From: Woeseia oceani
GTDB taxonomy: Bacteria > Pseudomonadota > Gammaproteobacteria > Steroidobacterales > Woeseiaceae
Assembly (NCBI RefSeq): GCF_001677435.1
Contig: NZ_CP016268.1
Coordinates: forward strand, 857,001-921,000
Length of the DNA: 64,000 nt
Direction: 5' to 3'
The translations under genes and the position numbers were made by a program. The number at the start of each line of letters is the position of its first letter. Positions within the stretch are counted from its first letter, which is position 1. Of this stretch, positions 45,954-54,405 are shown piece after piece. The notes beneath the pieces are model-generated. The model had not been told where the DNA came from, made no database searches, and was given only the letters and a program-made list of their open reading frames with translations.

Positions 45954-47012
45954 ATGCTCGTCTTCTGTGCGTCGTTTCCGAACGGGCGCGGCGGCGCCAT
46001 TCATGGCTGTCGCCTGGATCCGGACAGCGGGCAGCTTACCGCAGTGCACCACACCTGCGATATTGAGAACCCGTTTTTCCTGGTCTTGTCACCGTCCGGC
46101 AATGAGCTTTATTCCGTGCATGCGCCCGGAAAATTTGCCGGGCCGGAACACAGTCAGATAGCGGCCTACAAGCTCGAAGGGCGAGACAGGGTGCCGCGCC
46201 TCCTCAAGCGCCAATCAACGCATGGCGCGGGTGCTTGTTACCTCAGCATTTCCGCATCGGGCAAGACGCTGCTGGCTGCGAACTACGCCAGCGGCTCGCT
46301 GGCCTCGATCCCCCTTGATGATAACGGTTCACCGAGCGAAGCGGCGTCCGTCATCGGGGTTACTCACGCTGAAAGTGAGCCTGAACCGCAAACGCAGTCA
46401 CATCCGCATTGCATCGTGACCAGCGCGGATGACCGCTTTGCGATCATCGCGGATCTGGGGCTTGACCTGATTCAGTCGTACCGCTTCGATGCAGTGACTC
46501 ACAGACTGGCGCCTGCCGGTTCTTCGGGCATCGCCTTGACGACGGGCTCGGGCCCGCGTCACTTGGTGTTTGCACGCGAAGGTGAGTACGGTTACGTAAT
46601 TAATGAACGGCGTTCAACCATCACCTTGTTCGGCTACGACAAACAGACCGGCGATCTGATCGAGCGGCATAGCTGTTCTACACTCCCTGATGGGTACGAT
46701 GGAGAGAACGCGGCTGCCGATATCGTGTTAGCCGCCAATGGACGATACATGTATGCCTGTAATCGCGGGCACGACAGTATCGCGGTGTACTGCATAGCTG
46801 ACGACGGGCTGCCGGACTGCATCGAGATTACCTCGAGCCATGGTCACTTGCCGCAGAGTCTTGCGATATCACCGTGTGGTTCGTTTCTGCTGTGTGCCAA
46901 TTCAGGCAGCGGCTGCATCGTGGTTTTCCGCATTGACGCTGTGACCGGACAGCTATCCACAACCGGTCAGTCTATCGCGCTACCGTTTCCTTCATGCCTG
47001 GCGATCTGCTGA
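45954..47012 (+). CDS. Beta-propeller lactonase (6-phosphogluconolactonase Pgl/YbhE type)
   Basis: 352 residues from ATG 45954 (GCGGAG just before); a GTG at 45906 would add 16. Seven-bladed lactonase family: NPFFLVLSPSGNELYSVHA, YLSISASGKTLLAANYASGS, SHPHCIVTSADDRFAIIADLG, GSGPRHLVFAREGEYGYVINE, PQSLAISPCGSFLLCANSGS. No signal peptide, so cytoplasmic. These enzymes open sugar lactones formed by dehydrogenases. With the SDR gene 49 bp downstream, it suggests an oxidise-then-hydrolyse step on a sugar released by the NanA-like aldolase. It could instead belong to other sugar-acid metabolism. Confidence 0.8.
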   Translation: MLVFCASFPNGRGGAIHGCRLDPDSGQLTAVHHTCDIENPFFLVLSPSGNELYSVHAPGKFAGPEHSQIAAYKLEGRDRVPRLLKRQSTHGAGACYLSISASGKTLLAANYASGSLASIPLDDNGSPSEAASVIGVTHAESEPEPQTQSHPHCIVTSADDRFAIIADLGLDLIQSYRFDAVTHRLAPAGSSGIALTTGSGPRHLVFAREGEYGYVINERRSTITLFGYDKQTGDLIERHSCSTLPDGYDGENAAADIVLAANGRYMYACNRGHDSIAVYCIADDGLPDCIEITSSHGHLPQSLAISPCGSFLLCANSGSGCIVVFRIDAVTGQLSTTGQSIALPFPSCLAIC

Positions 47013-47061
47013 CACACGAGACGCCGGGTGCCAAGCCTAATTGAATTGCTGGAGCTGAAAG

Positions 47062-47835
47062 ATGAATTTGTTCGATCTCAAGGGTAAAACGGTCCTGATC
47101 ACGGGAGGCTATGGTTACTTGGGCGGGGCTATGGCTACGGGTCTGTCTCAATACCAGGCCAATGTCTGTGTCCTTGCACGCTCTGAAAGCAAATTCAGGG
47201 AAGCCTTTGGAAGTGATGCAGATCAGTTCAGTTTCATCCCTTGTGATATCGCGGATGCAACCAGCATCAAGTCGGCGGTGACCATCGCCGCGGAGAACCA
47301 CGGTTCGATCGATGTCCTTATCAACAATGCCATGTACTGCCGTGGTAATGATCCTCTGGGCATCAGTGATGAAGACTGGGAATTCAGCGTCGACGGCGTG
47401 ATTAACAGCGTGTATCGCTGCATTCGCGAGGTGGCACCCATCATGAAACAGCAGGCCAGCGGCAGCATCATCAACATTTCATCGATGTATGGCATTGTGG
47501 CACCCGATTTCGCGGCCTATGAAAATGCGCCATCGTCGCTGAATCCACCGCACTACGGGGCAGGAAAAGCGGCTGTTATCCAAATGACAAAATACTATGC
47601 ACAGTTGCTTGGCCCGCAAAACGTCAGGGTCAATTGCATTTCACCGGGACCGTTCCCAAATCCAGACACGCAAAGAAACCAGAGTTTTATTTCGGCGCTA
47701 GGGGAGCGGACCAGTCTCGGAAGAATCGGAAGACCGGAAGAGCTGGTGGGCGCTGCAGTGTACCTGGCGTCACATGCGTCCTCCTATGTTACGGGCCAGA
47801 ATCTGGTCGTCGATGGCGGTTGGACCGTTACCTGA
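47062..47835 (+). CDS. Short-chain dehydrogenase/reductase (SDR)
   Basis: 257 residues, GGAGCTGAAAG ribosome site. Classical SDR: a glycine motif TGGYGYLGGAMA for NAD(P), NNAMY (the NNAG position), catalytic Ser-Tyr-Lys as SSMYG…PPHYGAGKAA (Tyr then Lys four residues on), and the ISPGPFPNPD after strand 6. The C-terminal VTGQNLVVDGGWT is complete. Likely oxidises a hydroxyl of a sugar or sugar acid. It lies in line behind the lactonase gene and is the last gene before an inverted repeat and the next regulon promoter. Confidence 0.88.
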   Translation: MNLFDLKGKTVLITGGYGYLGGAMATGLSQYQANVCVLARSESKFREAFGSDADQFSFIPCDIADATSIKSAVTIAAENHGSIDVLINNAMYCRGNDPLGISDEDWEFSVDGVINSVYRCIREVAPIMKQQASGSIINISSMYGIVAPDFAAYENAPSSLNPPHYGAGKAAVIQMTKYYAQLLGPQNVRVNCISPGPFPNPDTQRNQSFISALGERTSLGRIGRPEELVGAAVYLASHASSYVTGQNLVVDGGWTVT

Positions 47836-47854
47836 GGGCGGCCCTCTAAGCGTC

Positions 47855-47908
47855 CGGATGGAGGGCGTATGTTGCTTGAAAAAGCAGAACACATGCCCTC
47901 TCCATCCG
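47855..47908 (+). terminator. Imperfect hairpin after the SDR gene
   Basis: CGGATGGAGGGC (47855-47866) pairs with GCCCTCTCCATCCG (47895-47908), with a 2-nt bulge and a loop holding an inner TTGC/GCAG pairing. No U-run follows. It is probably a transcription-end or RNA-stability structure. Confidence 0.45.
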
Positions 47909-48144
47909 TTCACCAAAGATTCGAGTGTTGTTTCGGCTCATCGGAAAAAAAACGCCGGTAGTTGATCCGTAATTTTTTGGCCTGACTTATCGTTTGAAGC
48001 GCTGCCTTCGTCAAGCCCAATGGATCAGCGTGGTCGTGAATTGAATGAACGGCACAGGGTTTGTCGCCCGGCATTCCGGCCCCGCGACATAGAGTTTGGT
48101 TCTCCGGCAGGACGCTTCGCTCTTTTCGATAGCCTTACAAAATC
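47909..48144. other. Gap between SDR and TonB receptor
   Basis: About 240 bp with an A8 run near 47945. Otherwise I see nothing supportable before the promoter at 48145. Confidence 0.4.
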
Positions 48145-48192
48145 TTGACACCGTAAACCCTTTAACGTAAAAGGCAATATCGTTTAACGTAA
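48145..48192 (+). promoter_or_regulatory. Promoter with two operator variants TAACGTAA
   Basis: TTGACA (48145-48150) is followed by CTTTAACGTAAAAGG (core 48163-48170) and GTTTAACGTAACATG (core 48185-48192), 22 bp apart centre to centre, two helical turns. Each has one intact TTAACG half and one altered half. The pair lies 49-78 bp before the ATG at 48241. Confidence 0.6.
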
Positions 48193-48240
48193 CATGTAAG
48201 TACCTTTGTCTTATTTTCAATGACCTCTTGGGGGGCGTAG

Positions 48241-51114
48241 ATGAATAAACGAATACGTGCGTTGCTTGTGGCGGTTGCGGCCACGTCGGCAATTATGAGT
48301 ACAACTGGGCAAGCGGCGTTGGCGCAAGAGGCAGGCGGCAACAGCGCGGAACGCCGCAACGATGCTGCATCCAAAAGATCAAAGGAGGTCATTGAAGAGG
48401 TCGTTACAGTAGGTTCGCGCCGCGCAGAAAGAACAGTTGCCGAATCAATGGTCCCGATCGATGTACTAAGTGGTGCCGAGCTAGAGAGTCAGGGTGCCCC
48501 CGATATGGACGATATGCTGAGAACGACGATTCCGTCCTACAACGTACGCCGTTGGGGAACCGGAGACGAGGCATCAATCGTACGTCCGGCGCAGATGCGC
48601 GGGCTACCGGCCGATAACAACCTTGTTCTCGTCAATGGCAAACGGCGACACAGATCGGGCGTTATTACGCAGGATGGCGTTCATGGTCCGGACCTCGGCT
48701 CCATCCCCGCGATGGCTATCAAGCAGGTGGAAGTATTGCGTGACGGCGCCTCCGCCCAATACGGCTCCGATGCGGTAGCTGGTGTCTTGAACTTCATGTT
48801 GAAAGACGCGAGCGAGGGCGTGACCCTGGAAGCGCGGACTGGTCAATTCTTTAAAGGCGATGGCGAGCTCTACCAGTTGAGCGCCAATGCCGGGTTTCCG
48901 CTCGGGCAAAACGGCTTTGCGAATGTGACAGCACAGTGGCGGGAGATGGCTCCGACTGATACGGCTACACAACGAACAGCGGCTGCGACAATTCGCCGTT
49001 CCGGCAACGCTGCGCAGCGTGATGCCATTCCGGAGATTGCCCAGGAATGGGGGCAGCAGGAAGTCAACGACGATTGGATAGTCTTCCTGAATTCAGAGCT
49101 GGAAATCACCGATTCGCAGAGTTTTTACTTTTTCGGGAATGTCGGAAGTCGCAGTACCGAGACCGGCTTTAATTGGCGCAACCCGAATAGCCAGGGTTCA
49201 GTGTTCACCCACAACTTCAATGGCCAGACTTACCGTGCCGTCATGGACAGCAACATCATTCCCAACCTCGGTGGCCAGGTTTCCAATTGTCCCGCGATGA
49301 TCGTTCCGGGTACTGGCCTGGACGGCGTTGACCTGGACCCAACGGCGGTTGCCAATGATTTCGCGGCAATGAATTCACTGCCTGACAATTGTCTGGTCTA
49401 CAACGAGTTCATGCCGGGAGGTTTTACTCCAAAGTTCAGCGGAAAGGTGCGAGATGCTTCGGGTGTGATGGGAATTCAAGGCGTCTCCAAACGTTTTCAC
49501 GACTTGACCTATGACATCAGTCTGGGTGTTGGCTGGAATGATGCCGATTTTCATATTCGGGAAACTGTCAATCCATCACTGGGGCAGACCGCTATTACTG
49601 CCGGAGTACTGCAGCGGGCTTTCGATGTCGGTTCTTACTCACAGTTTGAGAAGAGCTTCAACGCAAATTTCACCAAAGCGTTACCGATGGAAGCATTCGT
49701 TTCCGATCTCAATCTGGCCTTCGGTGTGGAGTGGCGAGAAGAAGAATGGACTGCATCAATTGGCGAAGTTAATTCATGGATTAATGGACCGTTCACCACA
49801 CAGGCCGGCCCGTCATCGAACCCCAACTGCTACGGCGATGGCACGACGTGCCAGCTTGATGCTACCGGTGCGCCAATTCCATTGACCAATATGGGGATCG
49901 GAAGCAACGGTTTGCCAGGGTACTCGCCACAGCAAGCGGGTACTTGGGCTCGAAGTAACTGGGCATTCTATACTGACGTCGAGGGCGATGTTACGGAGAA
50001 GTTTACGGTTGGCGCCGCACTGCGATACGAAAACTTCAACACCTTCGGCAGTACAGTAAATGGAAAACTCAGTAGTCGATTGGAATTGACTGAAAATGTC
50101 GCTCTTCGCGCTTCTTTGAGCACAGGCTTTCGCGCACCAACTCCGGCGCAGAGCAATCAGACAAAACTGCGTACGACGCTCATAGACAACGAACTTCTGC
50201 AATCCGGCCGGATACCGTCGACCAATCCAATCGCAGTTTCTCTTGGCGGTAAGGTACTGCAGGAAGAGAAGGCAACGAGTTTCACGTTAGGTGGCGTATT
50301 CGATGTGACAGAAACCTTGAGCGTCACAGTGGATTACTTCAATATTGAGTTAACAGATCGTCTTGCTACTACTGGTAACCTGTCAATCATCGCTCTCGGC
50401 CCGTTAACGGATGGGAGTTGCCCGATCGCAGCCGCCGACCCTGCGGCCAATCTCGCACAATGTTTGCAAGAAAGCGGTGTCCCCGGGGCCGCAGAAAGTT
50501 CTGCGGTAAGCTTTTTCACCAACAACTTTGATACGACGACTCAGGGCATCGACATTGTTGCGACCTGGTTGACGGATTTTGGTCGGGCTGGTACAGGTAA
50601 CTTCACTGCCGCCTGGAACTGGACGGACACGCAAGTCGATCGCATTGAAGATGACATCAGTCGAAACACTGTTGTCAACCTTGAGAATGCCTTACCGGAT
50701 CAACGTGGAATTTTCACCTACAACCATTCAGTTGGCGATTTTGGGCTGATGCTTCGTGCCAGTTATTACGGTGAACGAAAGAATGGTGGTAACAACGGGG
50801 ATCCGTTGTTTACGGGTGCCGGAGACAATCCGCAATACGCACTGGATTGCACAGGAACGCCTAACGCAATAGGTGGTACCGTTTACACGGATTACTGTTT
50901 TGGCTCTGACTGGGTGTTTGATGTCGAAGCATCTTACTATGCTGGCGAGAATGTGACGCTGGTTCTTGGTGCTCAGAACTTCACCGATAATTTCGGTCCG
51001 CTGGACAAAGGTAATGAGAGTGGACTGAATAACATTGGTCTCACTTACAGTAACCAAACACCATTTGGTTTCGATGGCGGGTTTGCTTATTTTCGTATGA
51101 AGGTTGATTTCTGA
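48241..51114 (+). CDS. TonB-dependent outer-membrane receptor, regulon member
   Basis: 957 residues. Signal peptide ending AALAQE, TonB-box-like EEVVTVGSRRAE, plug with MRGLPADNNLVLVNGKRRH and IKQVEVLRDGASAQYGSDAVAGVLNF, barrel ending FAYFRMKVDF with terminal Phe. This plug type (…NGKRRHRSGVI…) is the subfamily often seen with Tat or periplasmic degradative enzymes in marine Proteobacteria. Two variant operators lie upstream. A strong hairpin follows it, so it is probably monocistronic, with the Tat-exported aminotransferase gene next. Confidence 0.92.
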   Translation: MNKRIRALLVAVAATSAIMSTTGQAALAQEAGGNSAERRNDAASKRSKEVIEEVVTVGSRRAERTVAESMVPIDVLSGAELESQGAPDMDDMLRTTIPSYNVRRWGTGDEASIVRPAQMRGLPADNNLVLVNGKRRHRSGVITQDGVHGPDLGSIPAMAIKQVEVLRDGASAQYGSDAVAGVLNFMLKDASEGVTLEARTGQFFKGDGELYQLSANAGFPLGQNGFANVTAQWREMAPTDTATQRTAAATIRRSGNAAQRDAIPEIAQEWGQQEVNDDWIVFLNSELEITDSQSFYFFGNVGSRSTETGFNWRNPNSQGSVFTHNFNGQTYRAVMDSNIIPNLGGQVSNCPAMIVPGTGLDGVDLDPTAVANDFAAMNSLPDNCLVYNEFMPGGFTPKFSGKVRDASGVMGIQGVSKRFHDLTYDISLGVGWNDADFHIRETVNPSLGQTAITAGVLQRAFDVGSYSQFEKSFNANFTKALPMEAFVSDLNLAFGVEWREEEWTASIGEVNSWINGPFTTQAGPSSNPNCYGDGTTCQLDATGAPIPLTNMGIGSNGLPGYSPQQAGTWARSNWAFYTDVEGDVTEKFTVGAALRYENFNTFGSTVNGKLSSRLELTENVALRASLSTGFRAPTPAQSNQTKLRTTLIDNELLQSGRIPSTNPIAVSLGGKVLQEEKATSFTLGGVFDVTETLSVTVDYFNIELTDRLATTGNLSIIALGPLTDGSCPIAAADPAANLAQCLQESGVPGAAESSAVSFFTNNFDTTTQGIDIVATWLTDFGRAGTGNFTAAWNWTDTQVDRIEDDISRNTVVNLENALPDQRGIFTYNHSVGDFGLMLRASYYGERKNGGNNGDPLFTGAGDNPQYALDCTGTPNAIGGTVYTDYCFGSDWVFDVEASYYAGENVTLVLGAQNFTDNFGPLDKGNESGLNNIGLTYSNQTPFGFDGGFAYFRMKVDF

Positions 51115-51141
51115 TTCTGGAGCAAACTGTCAGGTGATTGT

Positions 51142-51169
51142 GAGGCCACCCGTACATCGAGGTGGCCTC
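51142..51169 (+). terminator. Terminator hairpin after the TonB receptor gene
   Basis: GAGGCCACC (51142-51150) and GGTGGCCTC (51161-51169) make a perfect 9-bp stem with a 10-nt loop, followed by the U-rich CGTTATTACTTT. Confidence 0.8.
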
Positions 51170-51375
51170 CGTTATTACTTTGCTCTCCGACCGTGCTGGT
51201 TCAGCCTGTTGAAGTGACTTATGTTGCCGAATGACGTGGGTAGCCTGAACCGATATCGAGGTATACAGGTACAACTCCCGTTGCAGGCAGAGTAGGCTGA
51301 CAGGTGACATTTTCTGATAGCGATTACCCGGAGCTGCCGTCTTGATGCAGCACAAAATGGATGGGAGAGATCATA

Positions 51376-52650
51376 GTGGAACGGCGTGAATTTCTCGGGT
51401 TAATGTCTGCTTCTTACGTGGCCTTGCACTCGCAGGCAGCCGGGGCGGTTGCGTCGGCTGTTGCTGGTGTCTCGCAGGACCCTGAATCGGCCAGTACGGA
51501 TGAAGAGTTCTGGCTGCAGATTCGACAGGCATTCAGTGTCGATGGTAATCAGATCAACCTAAATAGTGGCAGCGTTAGCCCGGCACCCCAAGTGGTTCAG
51601 AAGGCGATGCAAGACTATCTGACCGTTATGAACATGAGCCCTTCTCTTTATGTGGAAAAGCTGCTCTTGCCGCAGCGTGAAGGGGTCAGGCGTCGGTTGG
51701 CAAGCGCATTCGGTTGTGATCCCGAAGAGCTGGCAATAACCCGAAATACCACGGAGTCTCTGGAGAACGTGATTCTTGGTATTGATCTGAAGCCTGGCGA
51801 CGAGGTTCTCACGACCAACCAAGACTACATCAGCATGCTTTGGAGTTGGCGGCAGCGCGAGAAAAGGGATGGAATTGTTCTGAAGACGATTTCATTTCCG
51901 GTCCCGCCACCAAGTCCGGATGATCTGGTTAAGAGGTTTGAAGAGGCTATAACGGATCGTACCCGGGTCATTATGTTGAGCCATGTGACATACACAACAG
52001 GTCAGATATTCCCTGTCCGGGAAATCTGCAGAATGGCACGCGATCGTGGGATCCAGACGATCGTGGATGGCGCACACAGCTTCGCGCACTTTCCATTCCA
52101 GCAGGCGGATCTGGACTGCGACTACTATGGCACTAGTTTGCACAAGTGGCTGACGGCGCCAATCGGCACCGGTTTTCTTTACGTCCGGAAGGAAAGGATA
52201 CCGGATGTGTGGCCCCTCATGCCGTCCAGTGAAAGCAACGCAGCTAATATTCGAAAGTTTGAGGCGATCGGTACGCATCCGGTTGCTGCGAAGAACGCAA
52301 TCTCATCCGCACTTACCTTTCATCAGCGTATCGGCCCGGAACGCAAAGCGGCTCGCCTCAACTATTTGCGCGAACGTTGGTCTCGTCGCGTTGAGTCGAT
52401 TCGCGGTGTGCGTATCCTGAATAGTAATGATCCGGGTCAGGCATGCGGAATAGGCGCTATGACAATCGAGGGGATTGAAGGGCCTGCGCTCAGTGAGCAT
52501 CTGTTGCGGACTTCACGCATTCACGTGAGGGCACGGGTACTGCCCGGTGAGTATTCGGCAATCCGCGTGGCACCAAACGTATTTACCAGTGTCGACGAAA
52601 TAGATGTGTTTAGTCAGGCAATCGAAAAAATCGCCCACAAAGGCCTTTGA
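51376..52650 (+). CDS. Class V PLP aminotransferase with Tat-like leader (isopenicillin-N-epimerase-like)
   Basis: 424 residues from GTG 51376, chosen over ATG 51361 because GGGAGAG lies 6 nt before the GTG and the product then starts MERREFLGLMSASYV, a Tat twin-arginine motif. The mature part is a class V aminotransferase: NTTESLENVILG, VDGAHSFAHFP (Asp231) and the PLP lysine in TSLHKWLTAPIG (Lys257). Relatives are isopenicillin-N epimerases and cysteine-desulfurase-like enzymes. A PLP enzyme must take its cofactor in the cytoplasm, which agrees with folded export by Tat. It would process an amino compound in the periplasm, for example by epimerisation or elimination. The nearest upstream structure is a terminator, so it needs its own promoter, not clearly visible. 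Confidence 0.78.
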   Translation: MERREFLGLMSASYVALHSQAAGAVASAVAGVSQDPESASTDEEFWLQIRQAFSVDGNQINLNSGSVSPAPQVVQKAMQDYLTVMNMSPSLYVEKLLLPQREGVRRRLASAFGCDPEELAITRNTTESLENVILGIDLKPGDEVLTTNQDYISMLWSWRQREKRDGIVLKTISFPVPPPSPDDLVKRFEEAITDRTRVIMLSHVTYTTGQIFPVREICRMARDRGIQTIVDGAHSFAHFPFQQADLDCDYYGTSLHKWLTAPIGTGFLYVRKERIPDVWPLMPSSESNAANIRKFEAIGTHPVAAKNAISSALTFHQRIGPERKAARLNYLRERWSRRVESIRGVRILNSNDPGQACGIGAMTIEGIEGPALSEHLLRTSRIHVRARVLPGEYSAIRVAPNVFTSVDEIDVFSQAIEKIAHKGL

Positions 52651-53051
52651 CTGCAGCTTGCGACCGCACCAACCCAGATGTTACCCATCCTGACCGCGTC
52701 TGGTAGCGGACAGTGTGACTGACCTTTCGGGTTCTGGCCAAGGCCTTTTGTCGCAGCAAGAGCAGTGTGTCCAGAAAGCCGGCCGGCACAAGCACCGGCA
52801 TTTTTCCTGAAACAATCACCGTCTCTGCTCCGGGTTATTCAAGGTAAACCGTTCACCCGGCTTCGCAATTTACGGTAGTCAGAGGGGCTCTATGGCGCCC
52901 GGAATCGGGTGGCGGTTGGCAGCGTGTGTCGCAAGGCGCTTGGTGTGTATAATTGACTGGCTCCGAATAATAATAAAACCGTTGTGTGCTTGATATGGCA
53001 GTGCACGACATTTATCCCCCTAAGAGCCAAATCAAAGGTTGAACACGTCTC
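52651..53051. other. 400-bp gap upstream of the LacI-family gene, with a possible promoter
   Basis: No gene found. TATAAT at 52948-52953 (TGTGTATAAT, an extended -10 form) is the best candidate promoter for the repressor gene; its -35 is poor. No TAACGTTA site is present, so the repressor does not seem to control itself through this motif. Confidence 0.4.
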
Positions 53052-54098
53052 ATGGTAAAGAAGAAGATGAGTTCAAGAGTGAACCGGCGGGTAACTCTTC
53101 GCGACATAGCGGAGGCTACCAACGTTTCGGTAATGACCGTTTCCAATGTCGTTAACGGCAAATCTCAGTTTGTCAGCAGCGCAACTCGGCAGAAGGTCGA
53201 TGCGGCGATCAAGAAGCTGAAATACGTACCAAGTGCAACCAGCCGGAAATTACGAAGCAGCCAGGAATTCTCCATTGGCATGATTATCATGGATGAGGCG
53301 CCGGTATTTCTCGCCGATCCATTCATAGGCCAGCTTGTGGCCGGCCTGAGTAACCACCTCAGCACCAATAATTACTCATTAACTGTGCAGGGCGTGCGCC
53401 CAGAGAGCTTTCAGCGAGCGTCATTGTTTTCGGTGGCTGGCACCGACGCCTTATGCGCCATATTGTGTGGCCCGAAGGCGGAGAGGCGGAAGAATGTTGA
53501 TTTCATGCTGGGCAGGCACCAGCCTGTGGTTATCTTTCAGGACAGCCTGGACATCAAGGCCAGTGGCATCGCTATCGTCAATCAGGACGACGAGAAAGGT
53601 GGTTATGAAATAACCTCGCACGTGATCTCACGAGGCGCCAAAAAGTTGCTCTTCGTCAGGCCGTTGGTGCAATGGCCTGCCATAGAGAAGCGTTTGAAGG
53701 GCGTCAAAAAGGCCATTGCTCGGAAAAAAGGGGTGACTCTGGAGATTCTTAAATGCGAAGAGTCGACATTCGAGAAGACTCAGGAAGCCCTTGCCGAATA
53801 CCTGGCCGTCACCAAGGTACCGGATGCTATTCTTGGTGGCACTGATGCCATGGCCATTGCTGCGATGCGCTATTGTCAGGATCAGGGCTACAAGGTCCCT
53901 GAGGACATCATGGTGACCGGCTTCAATGGCTTTTCTGCGAGTAGTTATTCGACCCCATCATTGACTACAATCGTTTCGCCAGCCTACGAGATGGGGCAGT
54001 TGGCCGGCCAACTGATCCTTGACCGGCTGCGGACCGGTCGTTTTTCAGCGCGCAAAACGCTTCTCCCAGTATCTTTCAAGCAGGGCGGATCCGCGTAG
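53052..54098 (+). CDS. LacI-family transcriptional repressor
   Basis: 348 residues. N-terminal HTH (VTLRDIAEATNVSVMTVSNVVNG, about residues 14-36), hinge (VPSATSRKLRSS, about 59-70) and a PBP1-like sugar-binding domain (IGMIIMDEAPVFLADPFIGQLVAGL, AILCGPKAERR, GGYEITSHVISRGAKKLLFVR, ILGGTDAMAIAAMRYCQDQGYKVPEDI). It most likely binds the TAACGTTA palindromes found at twelve promoter positions around it. LacI proteins place their hinge helices at a central CpG, which this core has. Effector unknown, presumably an intermediate of the pathway. Start at 53052 or 53067. It lies upstream of ceramidase-like copy 4. Confidence 0.92.
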   Translation: MVKKKMSSRVNRRVTLRDIAEATNVSVMTVSNVVNGKSQFVSSATRQKVDAAIKKLKYVPSATSRKLRSSQEFSIGMIIMDEAPVFLADPFIGQLVAGLSNHLSTNNYSLTVQGVRPESFQRASLFSVAGTDALCAILCGPKAERRKNVDFMLGRHQPVVIFQDSLDIKASGIAIVNQDDEKGGYEITSHVISRGAKKLLFVRPLVQWPAIEKRLKGVKKAIARKKGVTLEILKCEESTFEKTQEALAEYLAVTKVPDAILGGTDAMAIAAMRYCQDQGYKVPEDIMVTGFNGFSASSYSTPSLTTIVSPAYEMGQLAGQLILDRLRTGRFSARKTLLPVSFKQGGSA

Positions 54099-54341
54099 TT
54101 CAGATTCTTGCCGGCAATAGCCCGCAAGCCACTGGCCGAAAAAAGTACGACCATTCCCCATCGGGTGCATTGCGCATCGGGTTTTCGGCGCACTCGTTCT
54201 GTACACGCTGCAGCCTGTGATAATGGTCTTACCGGCGAGCCCTTCCGCATGCGCCTGCGTCTCCGTTTCACTACCTCACCCTCAAGCACTTGACGAGCGG
54301 CTCTCTACAGCGCTATGCGCGGAGTGGCCGAGTGCGGTGAA
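54099..54341. other. Gap downstream of the LacI-family gene
   Basis: About 240 bp without a gene that I can support; the promoter of the next operon begins at 54342. Confidence 0.4.
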
Positions 54342-54370
54342 TTGACAAAATGTAACGTTAAAGGTATTTT
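54342..54370 (+). promoter_or_regulatory. Promoter with TAACGTTA operator in its spacer
   Basis: TTGACA (54342-54347), 17-bp spacer with TGTAACGTTAAAGG (core 54353-54360), TATTTT (54365-54370). It is the clearest promoter-operator of the regulon and matches 18116-18146 almost base for base. Confidence 0.8.
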
Positions 54371-54405
54371 CGGTTTTATTGACTGACCGCATATCTGGAG
54401 CATTC

